Assembly: GCA_903933475.1 (NCBI GenBank)
Contig: CAIZKE010000264.1
Coordinates: 1-6,001 of the forward strand
Reading direction: 5' to 3'
Source: an uncultured Alphaproteobacteria bacterium
Lineage (GTDB): Bacteria > Pseudomonadota > Alphaproteobacteria > Caulobacterales > Caulobacteraceae
Length of the DNA: 6,001 bases
Part shown: in pieces, positions 1-6,001 of the stretch
How positions within the stretch are numbered: position 1 is the first letter of the stretch
Layout: every line of letters starts with the position of its first letter
Made by a program: the position numbers and the translations under genes
The notes under the pieces: generated by a model
Databases searched by the model: none
What the model was told of the DNA's origin: nothing
The model's input: only the letters and a program-made list of their open reading frames with translations

Positions 1-3000
1 AACTACAGCCTGCCGACCTCGGCGTCCGGGGGCGGCACGATCAACCGGGCGACCCTGACGGTCAGTGGGGTCACTTCCTCGGACAAGATCTATGACGGGA
101 ACACGATCGCGGCGGTGAACACCGGCGGCTCGGCCCTGGTGGGCGTCGTCGCCACAGATATTGGCCAGGTCTCCCTGTCGGCGGGCGCCGCCACGGGGAC
201 CTTCGCCAACGCCAATACCGGGACCTGGACCGTCACCTTCGCGGGCTTCGGCCTGTCGGGTGCCCAGGCCTCGAACTACACCCTGACCCAGCCGGCGTCG
301 GTGACCCAGACCATCGCCAGCAAGCTGGTCTCCGTGGCCTCGGTCACCAAGGTCTACAACCGCGACGCCGCCGCGACCCAGGCCTCCGGCGCCAGCTATA
401 CCCTGACCGGGGTCCTCGCCGGCGATGTTGGCCAGGTGGCCCTCAACACCGCTGCGGTGACGGGGGTCTACACGGCCGGATGGGACGTCGGGACGGGCCT
501 GCAGGTCAGCCTCGCCAGCCTGGGCCTCACCGGTGCCAGCGCCGGCAACTATGCCATCAACTCGACCCAGGTCTCGAACATCGGGGTCATCACCAAGGCG
601 CCGATCTACATTTCGGGGATGACGGTCAATACCCGGGCCTACAACGGCACGACCCTGGCGACCCTGAATACCTCCGGGGCGACCTTCACGGGCCAGTTCG
701 CCGGCGACACCTTCGGAATCAGCTATCCGACCACCGGGACCTTTACCTCGAAGGACGCCGGGACCCGGGCCGTCACGCCGGGCGCGGCGGGGTTCATCGT
801 CCTGCCGATCCCCGGGACGGGTTACGAGAACTACTACATCGTCAACCAGTCCGGCATGACGGGCGTCATCACGCCCGCGCCGCTTTCGGTCTCGATCACC
901 GGAAATCCGACCAGGGTCTATGACGCAACCACCGCGGCCACCCTGGCGGCGGGCAATTACAGCCTGTCCGGCCTCGTGGGCTCGGAGACCTTCACCGTCA
1001 CGAAGACTGCCGGGGCCTACAGCTCTGCGGACGCCGGAGCCCGGACCGTCACGGTCTCGCTGGTCGCCACGGACTTCACCGGCGCCGGCGGCGGCCTGAG
1101 CTCGAACTACAGCTTCCCGGCGACGGCGACGGGAGCGGGGACCATCACGCCGCGGTCGGTTTCAGCTTCGATCTCGGCGGTGTCGCGCGCCTATGACGGG
1201 ACCAATGTCGCGACCCTGACCCCCGCCAATTTCAGCCTCTCCGGCTTTGTCGCCGGCCAGGGTGCCACGGTTACCCAGACCTCAGGGATCTACAGCTCGG
1301 CGGATGTCGGGAGCTGGGGTATCAGCACGACCCTGGCCCCGGGCCAATTCACGGCGAATGCCGGCACGAACTTCGCCAACTACCTCCTGCCGATCTCGGC
1401 GACCGGCTCTGGCGCAATCACGCCCAAGGCCCTGACCGTCTCGATCACCGGCAATCCGACGAAGACCTACGACGGTACGACATCAGCGAGCCTGTCTTCA
1501 GCCAGTTACAGCCTTACCGGCTTTGTCTCAGGCCAGAGCGCGACCATCAGCAAGACCACGGGGTCCTATGACTCCGCCAACGCCGGCACCCGCACGGTGA
1601 CCACCTCCCTGGCGACAGGCGACTTCTCGGCGGCTGGCGGCACCAGCCTGTCCAACTACGCACTCCCGGTCGTCGCCAGCGGCGCTGGAACGATCACCCA
1701 GAAGGCCCTGTCGATCGCGATCACCGGGACGCCGACCAAGGCCTACGACGGGACGACGGCGGCGACCCTCACTGGGGTCAATTACAGCCTGACAGGCCTG
1801 GTCGGGACCGAAGGCTTCACGGTCAACCAGACGTCCGGGACCTACGACTCCGCCAACGCCGGCGCACGGACGGTCAGCGCGACCCTGGGGGTCGGCAACT
1901 TCACCGGCACGGGCGGCGGGCTGATCTCGAACTACAGCTTTGCGCCCACGGTGACCGGGGTCGGTGCGATCAGCCAGAAGGCCCTCACGGCGATCGTGAC
2001 CGGCAACCCGACGAAGACCTACGATGGCAATGCGACGGCCACGCTCGCGTCCGGGAACTACAGCCTCTCGGGCTTCGTCGGCGGCGACAGCGCGACGGTC
2101 ACGAAGACCGCCGGGACCTACGACTCCGCCAACGCCGGCGCGCGCACGGTCAGCGCCTCCCTGGCCTCCGGGGACTTCCTGGCCGTTGGGGCGACCAACC
2201 TGTCCAACTACGCCCTACCGGTTTCGGCGAGCGGCGTGGGCACGATCAGCCAGAAGGCTCTTGCGGCTGCGATCGTTGGCAATCCGTCCAAGGTGTACGA
2301 CGCCACGACGACGGCGACCCTGGCATCGGCCAACTACAGCCTGACAGGCTTTGTCGGCGGGGACAGCGCAACGGTCACGAAGACCGCCGGGACCTACGAC
2401 TCCGCCAATGCCGGCGCACGGACTGTCAGCACGACGCTTGCAGCCGGGGATTTCTCCGGCGCTGGCGGCACACTCCTGTCCAACTACGTGCTGCCGGTTT
2501 CGGCGAGCGGCGTGGGCACGATTAGCCAGAAGGCTCTTGCGGCTGCGATCGTTGGCAATCCGTCCAAGGTGTACGACGCCACGACGACGGCGACCCTGGC
2601 ATCGGCCAGCTACAGCCTGACGGGCTTTGTCGGCGGGGACAGCGCAACGGTCACGAAGACCGCTGGTGCCTATGACTCGGCCAACGCCGGCGCACGGACT
2701 GTCAGCACGACGCTTGCGGCCGGGGATTTCTCCGGCGCTGGCGGCACACTCCTGTCCAACTATGTGCTGCCGGTTTCGGCGAGCGGCGTGGGCACCATCA
2801 GCCAGAAGGCTCTGTCGATCTCCATCACCGGAAATCCCACCAAGGCGTATGACGGGACGACCGCGGCCACCCTGGCACCTGCCAATTACAGCCTGTCTGG
2901 CCTCGTGGGTTCGGAGACCTTCACGGTCAACCAGACCGTAGGGACCTACGACTCCGCTGACGCTGGCGCACGGACGGTCAGCGCGACCCTGGCTGCCGGC

Positions 3001-5112
3001 AACTTCGTCGGCACCAATGGCGGCCAGATCTCGAACTACAGCTTTGCGCCCACGGCGACCGGGGTCGGGACGATCAGCCAGCAGGCCCTCGTGTTTATCG
3101 GGGCCATCGTGATCGGCAACCCGACCAAGACCTACGATGGCAATACGACGGCCACGCTCACGGCCGAGAACTTCAAACTGTCGGGCTTCGTCGGCAGCGA
3201 TGGGGCCACGGTCACCAAGACGACCGGGACCTACGACTCCGCCACTGCGGGTACGCGCACGGTCAGCACGTCCCTGACCGCTGGAGACTTCCTGGCTGCC
3301 GCGGGGACCAACCTTGCCAACTATGTCCTGCCGACTTCGGCGAGCGGCGTCGGCACGATCAATCCCAAGGCCCTGGTGGCCACCATCCTTGGCAATCCGA
3401 CCAAGACGTATGACGCGACGACGACGGCGACCCTGGCGGCGGCCAACTACAACCTCTCGGGCTTCGTCGGCGGCGACAGTGCCACGGTCACAAAGACCGC
3501 GGGTACCTATGACTCGGCCAACGCCGGTGCCCGGACCGTCAGCACGACGCTTGCGGCCGGTGATTTCACGGCCACCGGTGGCGTGAACCTGGGCAACTAC
3601 ATCCTTCCGACCTCCGCCACCGGCGTCGGGGCCATCAATCCCAGGGCCCTGACCGCAGCCATCAACGGCACGCCAACGCGGGCCTATGACGGGACCGCCG
3701 CGGCGGTCCTCACCGCCGCCAACTTCGGCCTCACGGGCTTCGTCGCCGGCGAGGGGGCTACCGTCACCCGGACCGCCGGGACTTATGACGGGGTCGACGC
3801 GGGATCGCGGAACGTCAGCACAACCCTTACCGGCACTGACTTCGCCGCAGGGGCCGGGACGAACCTGAACAACTACGTCCTTCCCACATCGGCGAGCGGC
3901 CTTGGCCGGATCGACGCCCGGGCCCTGACCCTCAGCCTGTCAGGGGACTATTCCAAGACCTACGACGGTAACCGGACCGGCACCGTGGCGCCGGGGACCC
4001 TGACCCTGGCCGGCTTCGCCGCCGGCGAGGGCGGCTCTGTCTCCGCGGCTTCGGGCAGCTACGACTCCGCTGACGCCGGGGCCCGGATCTTCTCGGTCCT
4101 GGTCGCCCAGTCCGACTATGTCCTGACCGGCGGAGCGAAGGCTTCGAACTATGTCCTGCCGACCTCCGCCAGCCTCGCGGCCACGATCAACCGCCGTGTG
4201 CTGAGCGCAGACATCACCGGTTCGCCGACCCGGACCTACGACGGAACCAACGTGGCCACCCTCACCGCCGCGGATTTCCGGCTGACCGGCTTTGTCGCGG
4301 GGCAGGGCGCTTCCGTCACTCAGACCCGCGGGACCTACGCCTCGGCTGACGCAGGCCAGCGGGCCGTGACCGCCGGACTGGGCGCCGGTGACTTTACCGC
4401 CCAGGGCGATACCCGCCTGTCGAACTACATCCTGCCGACCACCGCCGCCGGTGCCGGCCGGATCAGCCCTGCGGTCCTGACGGCCTCGATCGTCGGCAAT
4501 CCCACCAAGGCCTTTGATGGAAATACCTCCGCCACCCTGAACACCGGTAACTTCGCGCTTTCGGGACTCGTCAGTGGACAGAGTATCGCCGTGACCCAGA
4601 CCTCGGGGACCTACGATGCGGAGACCCCGGGTCCGCGGACGGTTACTGCCGGGCTTCTCGGCGGAGACTTCGCCCCCGCTACCGGGGTCAACCTTTCGAA
4701 CTATGTGCTTCCCACCCTGGCGACGGGTGCGGGAACCATCCTTGAGAACACGTCCAGCGACCCCGTGAAGGATATCCTCGTGGGCCTGGGCGTGCCCGAG
4801 GATGAGGCCAACGCCACGTCGCAGCAGGCCGCATTCGCCGGTGGTACGCCGAGGGTCTACATCCCCTTCCCGGCGCCCGGGTCCCTCTCGACCCTGCGCT
4901 CCAACGGGCTTGCCGTCCTTCCGGGAATCCTTGACGGACAGTCCGGTCGGTCGGCCTCAGGGCTTCAGTCCGGCCTGTCTACGGTTGAGAGTGGAGCCCC
5001 GGTCATCAACGGAAGCGATTCCATCCTGCTCCAGGGGTCCCGCAGCAAGCGCTGGACAATCTTCGTCCCCATGGCGTCGGGACCTGCTGGTCAAGACGCA
5101 GGGGACAGGTAG
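1..5112 (+). CDS. TpsA-like giant secreted repeat protein (YDG/MBG repeats), 5'-truncated by the window
   Basis: This is the C-terminal 1703 residues of a very large exoprotein, probably the secreted partner of a two-partner (type Vb) system and likely a surface or released adhesin. The frame is open from base 1 and the first 17 codons already belong to a repeat, so the true start lies upstream; the GTG at 115 is an internal Val codon. Residues 1-17 end one repeat, residues 18-1583 hold 17 complete repeats of about 92 residues, and residues 1584-1703 form a non-repetitive tail ending at TAG 5110-5112. The repeat signature is GNPTKxYDGxT, then a SLxGFVxG segment, TYDSAxAGARTV, and LSNYxLPxSASG. 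This matches the YDG/MBG repeat families common in haemagglutinin-like proteins. No cysteine is present. The TpsB gene begins two bases downstream, which supports the secretion role. The ligand and the N-terminal TPS domain cannot be seen here, so adhesin function is inference. Confidence 0.93.
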   Translation, partial: NYSLPTSASGGGTINRATLTVSGVTSSDKIYDGNTIAAVNTGGSALVGVVATDIGQVSLSAGAATGTFANANTGTWTVTFAGFGLSGAQASNYTLTQPASVTQTIASKLVSVASVTKVYNRDAAATQASGASYTLTGVLAGDVGQVALNTAAVTGVYTAGWDVGTGLQVSLASLGLTGASAGNYAINSTQVSNIGVITKAPIYISGMTVNTRAYNGTTLATLNTSGATFTGQFAGDTFGISYPTTGTFTSKDAGTRAVTPGAAGFIVLPIPGTGYENYYIVNQSGMTGVITPAPLSVSITGNPTRVYDATTAATLAAGNYSLSGLVGSETFTVTKTAGAYSSADAGARTVTVSLVATDFTGAGGGLSSNYSFPATATGAGTITPRSVSASISAVSRAYDGTNVATLTPANFSLSGFVAGQGATVTQTSGIYSSADVGSWGISTTLAPGQFTANAGTNFANYLLPISATGSGAITPKALTVSITGNPTKTYDGTTSASLSSASYSLTGFVSGQSATISKTTGSYDSANAGTRTVTTSLATGDFSAAGGTSLSNYALPVVASGAGTITQKALSIAITGTPTKAYDGTTAATLTGVNYSLTGLVGTEGFTVNQTSGTYDSANAGARTVSATLGVGNFTGTGGGLISNYSFAPTVTGVGAISQKALTAIVTGNPTKTYDGNATATLASGNYSLSGFVGGDSATVTKTAGTYDSANAGARTVSASLASGDFLAVGATNLSNYALPVSASGVGTISQKALAAAIVGNPSKVYDATTTATLASANYSLTGFVGGDSATVTKTAGTYDSANAGARTVSTTLAAGDFSGAGGTLLSNYVLPVSASGVGTISQKALAAAIVGNPSKVYDATTTATLASASYSLTGFVGGDSATVTKTAGAYDSANAGARTVSTTLAAGDFSGAGGTLLSNYVLPVSASGVGTISQKALSISITGNPTKAYDGTTAATLAPANYSLSGLVGSETFTVNQTVGTYDSADAGARTVSATLAAGNFVGTNGGQISNYSFAPTATGVGTISQQALVFIGAIVIGNPTKTYDGNTTATLTAENFKLSGFVGSDGATVTKTTGTYDSATAGTRTVSTSLTAGDFLAAAGTNLANYVLPTSASGVGTINPKALVATILGNPTKTYDATTTATLAAANYNLSGFVGGDSATVTKTAGTYDSANAGARTVSTTLAAGDFTATGGVNLGNYILPTSATGVGAINPRALTAAINGTPTRAYDGTAAAVLTAANFGLTGFVAGEGATVTRTAGTYDGVDAGSRNVSTTLTGTDFAAGAGTNLNNYVLPTSASGLGRIDARALTLSLSGDYSKTYDGNRTGTVAPGTLTLAGFAAGEGGSVSAASGSYDSADAGARIFSVLVAQSDYVLTGGAKASNYVLPTSASLAATINRRVLSADITGSPTRTYDGTNVATLTAADFRLTGFVAGQGASVTQTRGTYASADAGQRAVTAGLGAGDFTAQGDTRLSNYILPTTAAGAGRISPAVLTASIVGNPTKAFDGNTSATLNTGNFALSGLVSGQSIAVTQTSGTYDAETPGPRTVTAGLLGGDFAPATGVNLSNYVLPTLATGAGTILENTSSDPVKDILVGLGVPEDEANATSQQAAFAGGTPRVYIPFPAPGSLSTLRSNGLAVLPGILDGQSGRSASGLQSGLSTVESGAPVINGSDSILLQGSRSKRWTIFVPMASGPAGQDAGDR
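52..879 (+). repeat. Divergent YDG units 1-3
   Basis: Units 1 (52-324), 2 (325-600) and 3 (601-879) follow a pattern unlike the rest: a VxL...TGxF or TGVY segment in the middle, and AxNY near the end (QASNY, SAGNY, and ENYY in unit 3). The YDG motif is intact in unit 1, becomes YNR in unit 2 and YNG in unit 3. They resemble the classical YDG-domain form, whereas units 4-17 resemble each other far more closely. They probably mark an older segment of the stalk that the later amplification did not homogenise. Assignment to YDG rather than MBG is by motif recognition only. Confidence 0.8.
1705..3645 (+). repeat. Higher-order duplication: units 7-8-9 repeated as 11-12-13
   Basis: Unit subtypes recur in the same order. 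Units 7 and 11 share DGTTAATL, GLVGxExFTVNQT and ISNYSFAP. Units 8 and 12 share GNPTKTYDGNxTATL and GDFLA. Units 9 and 13 share YDATTTATL and GFVGGDSATVTKT. At DNA level the 7/8 junction (about 1924-1986) and the 11/12 junction (about 3028-3090) are almost identical over some 60 nt, 1104 nt apart, which is four unit lengths. Unit 10 is the extra copy of unit 9 that makes the spacing four units instead of three. The order of events is inference. Confidence 0.75.
2257..2808 (+). repeat. Near-identical tandem pair, units 9 and 10
   Basis: Unit 9 (2257-2532) and unit 10 (2533-2808) differ at 12 of 276 bases by direct comparison. Ten differences are synonymous; two change a residue (Asn to Ser in the ANYSL segment, Thr to Ala in the TAGTYDS segment). 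The longest exact match is 85 nt, 2248-2332 against 2524-2608. No other adjacent pair is this close, so this is the most recent tandem duplication or gene-conversion event visible in the array. Confidence 0.93.
4750..5109 (+). other. Non-repetitive C-terminal tail of the exoprotein (120 residues)
   Basis: After the last repeat the protein changes to a tail without the repeat motifs. It begins TSSDPVKDIL, continues with a short acidic/polar stretch (VPEDEANATSQQ), a Pro-rich patch (RVYIPFPAPGS), a Gly/Ser-rich segment, and ends with a basic-aromatic patch (SRSKRWTIFVP) before a Gly/Ala/Asp-rich end. No transmembrane helix, LPXTG-like motif, autotransporter barrel or cysteine pair is visible. 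It may anchor or retain the protein at the TpsB pore, or form a tip or pro-region; the sequence alone does not decide. I do not recognise the family. Confidence 0.7.
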
Positions 5113-5122
5113 CCGTGTCCCC
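5101..5122 (+). promoter_or_regulatory. Hairpin over the tpsB ribosome binding site and start codon
   Basis: GGGGACA (5101-5107) is perfectly complementary to TGTCCCC (5116-5122). Inside, GG (5108-5109) can pair with CC (5113-5114), leaving G5115 bulged and the exoprotein stop codon TAG (5110-5112) as the loop. The likely Shine-Dalgarno bases (GGGGA at 5101-5105, or AGG at 5107-5109, five bases before the start) and the GTG start (5115-5117) all fall in the structure. It could hold tpsB translation off until ribosomes finishing the upstream gene open it. There is no downstream T-run, so it is not an intrinsic terminator. The pairing is seen; the regulatory role is inference. Confidence 0.5.
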
Positions 5123-5210
5123 CCCACGTACCGGAGCCACCCGAGTCTTCCTTCGGCTGCTAACCCTAATGGCGCTTAGCCATGCTGTCTTGGCGGGCGC
5201 CGCTACGGCC
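5115..5210 (+). other. Sec signal peptide of the TpsB transporter
   Basis: Residues 1-32 have a basic N-region (Arg5, Arg10, Arg14), a hydrophobic core (LLTLMALSHAVLAGAA), and an Ala-Thr-Ala site at 30-32 followed by Gln, a typical signal peptidase I cleavage point. This fits export to the periplasm before outer-membrane insertion. It also supports the upstream GTG start over the ATG at 5169. Confidence 0.82.
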
Positions 5211-6001
5211 CAGAACTATCCCAAGGTGGCGCCCCGGCTTCCCGAGGCTGCGCCGCCGGCCCAGGTGGCTCCGCCTGCGGGGTCCGATGCGTCCCGCGAC
5301 CGTCGCCCTGACGCCGCCGACCCGGTCCTGCTGCCGGAGCTCAAGGGCGTGGTCTTCGTCGACGGACCCTTCGCCCTGAAGCGCGACGGGCTCGCCGCAG
5401 ATGCCGCCGGCGAGCGCGGGGTCTCCGTGGGAGCCCTCGAGGACCTTGATGCCGAAGACTTCCGGGCCGCTGTTGCCCCCTATGTCGGCCGCCCGCTTCT
5501 GCTGTCTGACCTCGATGAAATCCGGAGCCTGGCGCGGGCCCAGTATGTCAAGGCGGGCAAGCCCTTCCTCGACGTCTCCGCCCCGCCCCAGAACGTGACA
5601 TCCGGTGTCGTGCAGATCGTGGTGACCCAATATCGCCTGGGCGCAGTCACGGTCTCCGGCGCCAACCACTTCTCCGACGATGTCATCCGGCGTCCCCTGA
5701 CCCTCAAGGAGGGTGATCGCCTCTCTCTTGCGGTGATCGAGGAGGAACTCGACCGCCTCAACGAGAACCCCTTCGTCAGCGTCAACGCCGTCTTCCAGCC
5801 GGGCAAGGCGACCGGCGAGACAGACCTGGTTCTGCAGGCCACGGACCGGACGCCGGTGCGCGTCTACGCCGGGGTCGACAATCGTGGATTCCGCCAGCTC
5901 GGCCTCTGGCAATACGAGGCGGGGGTGAACTGGGGTAACGCCTTTGGCGCCGGACACATCCTTTCCTATCAGCTGACACGGTCCTTCGAAGGCCGCTTCA
6001 C
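5115..6001 (+). CDS. ShlB/FhaC/HecB-type TpsB outer-membrane transporter, 3'-truncated by the window
   Basis: This gene encodes the outer-membrane pore of a two-partner secretion system, which binds its exoprotein partner in the periplasm and threads it out. The 295 visible residues show a signal peptide (1-32), a Pro/Ala-rich linker (about 35-70), POTRA 1 (about 72-171, with LLPELKGVVFV and APYVGRPL), and POTRA 2 (about 173-243, with YRLGAVTVSGANHF and LNENPFVSV). The first barrel strands follow (from about 246, with RVYAGVDNRG and GVNWGNAFGAGHILSYQ). These motifs are characteristic of the family. Full members are usually about 550-600 residues, so roughly half lies beyond the window. I chose GTG 5115 because it supplies the Arg-rich start of the signal peptide and lies five bases after AGG; the in-frame ATG at 5169 would remove that part. 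The gene starts two bases after the exoprotein stop, so the two are surely cotranscribed and probably translationally coupled. Confidence 0.93.
   Translation, partial: MSPPRTGATRVFLRLLTLMALSHAVLAGAATAQNYPKVAPRLPEAAPPAQVAPPAGSDASRDRRPDAADPVLLPELKGVVFVDGPFALKRDGLAADAAGERGVSVGALEDLDAEDFRAAVAPYVGRPLLLSDLDEIRSLARAQYVKAGKPFLDVSAPPQNVTSGVVQIVVTQYRLGAVTVSGANHFSDDVIRRPLTLKEGDRLSLAVIEEELDRLNENPFVSVNAVFQPGKATGETDLVLQATDRTPVRVYAGVDNRGFRQLGLWQYEAGVNWGNAFGAGHILSYQLTRSFEGRF

Larger units (their letters stand above)
1..4749 (+). repeat. Tandem array of 17 full 276-nt coding repeats plus one partial
   Basis: In-frame units begin at 52, 325, 601, 880, 1156, 1429, 1705, 1981, 2257, 2533, 2809, 3085, 3370, 3646, 3922, 4198 and 4474; bases 1-51 are the end of an earlier unit. 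Most units are exactly 276 nt (92 residues). Exceptions are units 1 and 5 (273), unit 3 (279) and unit 12 (285). Tyr of the YDG motif starts at 91, 355, 640, 919, 1192, 1468, 1744, 2020, 2296, 2572, 2848, 3133, 3409, 3685, 3961, 4237 and (as Phe) 4513. Each unit probably folds as a small beta-rich domain, giving a beaded stalk. Lys or Arg sits at most unit junctions (ISQK, ITPK, INPR). The array continues upstream of the window, so the total copy number is unknown. Confidence 0.95.
880..4749 (+). repeat. Homogenised MBG/YDG units 4-17
   Basis: Fourteen units share one consensus and near-constant length. Two subtypes can be told apart. Units 4, 7 and 11 carry GLVGxExFTV in the middle and SNYSF at the end. 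The others carry GFVxGxxATV (or close variants) and NYxLP. The YDG motif is YDA in units 4, 9, 10 and 13 and FDG in unit 17. Unit 15 is the most drifted of this group, with SGDYSK in place of GNPTK and an SDYVLTGG segment where others have GDF. Units 5 and 16 are alike (DGTNVATL, GFVAGQGA) although eleven units apart. Confidence 0.88.

Noticed and set aside
115..117. GTG as the start codon of the large gene
   Set aside because: The frame is open back to base 1 and the codons before 115 encode the end of one repeat and the YDG motif of the next, so this is an internal Val codon.
480..923. 147-codon open frame in another + frame
   Set aside because: It is overlapped entirely by the repeat gene and its His/Arg/Pro-rich translation is typical of frame-shifted high-G+C coding DNA. 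The same holds for open frames at 1247-1435, 2024-2344, 2351-2620, 2627-2941, 3314-3586 and 3686-3868; the likeness among some of them only reflects the underlying repeats.
880..4749. CRISPR array or mobile-element repeats
   Set aside because: The 276-nt period is contiguous, in frame and protein-coding, with no spacers, terminal inverted repeats or transposase.
5101..5122. Intrinsic terminator between the two genes
   Set aside because: The stem is present but no T-run follows (next bases are CCCACGTACC), and the genes are two bases apart, so termination here is unlikely.
5169..5171. ATG as the start of the transporter gene
   Set aside because: It would remove the Arg-containing N-region and half the hydrophobic core of the signal peptide, and it lacks a good Shine-Dalgarno sequence; GTG 5115 fits better.
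4802..5179. 125-codon open frame spanning the gene junction
   Set aside because: It overlaps the end of the exoprotein and the start of the transporter out of frame, and its Arg/Pro/Ser-rich product has no recognisable features.
5182..5598. Small + strand open frames at 5182-5379 and 5401-5598
   Set aside because: Both lie out of frame inside the transporter gene, whose own frame shows clear POTRA motifs through the same bases.
5166..5957. 263-codon open frame on the minus strand
   Set aside because: It lies antisense to the well-supported transporter gene, shows no recognisable domain, and is the expected product of high G+C codon bias.

Overview
The window looks like chromosomal DNA of a high-G+C (about two thirds by eye) Gram-negative bacterium. 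The G/C-rich third codon positions and the style of the second gene suggest an alphaproteobacterium, possibly of the Caulobacter/Phenylobacterium/Brevundimonas kind. That taxonomic guess is inference. Everything supported lies on the + strand, in two genes that almost touch.

Positions 1-5112 are the 3' part of one very large gene that is already open at base 1. Its 1703 visible residues consist of a tandem array of YDG/MBG-type repeats, almost all 91-92 residues (276 nt) long, with 17 complete copies and the tail of one more. A non-repetitive C-terminal tail of 120 residues follows. The protein has no cysteine in this stretch and looks like the stalk and C-terminus of a secreted, filamentous-haemagglutinin-like TpsA exoprotein. 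The N-terminal signal peptide and TPS secretion domain, if present, lie upstream of the window.

Positions 5115-6001 are the 5' part of the partner gene, a ShlB/FhaC/HecB-type outer-membrane transporter (TpsB). It has a signal peptide, a Pro/Ala-rich linker, two POTRA domains and the start of the beta-barrel, and it runs off the right edge. Only two bases separate the stop of the first gene from the GTG start of the second. A strong predicted hairpin covers the ribosome binding site and start codon, which suggests translational coupling.

Together the genes form a two-partner secretion (type Vb) locus in the order exoprotein then transporter: TpsB would export TpsA across the outer membrane. 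The most interesting structure is in the repeat array. It holds a recent tandem duplication (units 9 and 10, 264/276 bases identical) inside an older higher-order duplication of a three-unit block, and the putative hairpin switch sits at the gene junction. No RNA genes, mobile elements, CRISPR arrays or non-coding stretches longer than a few bases are visible.
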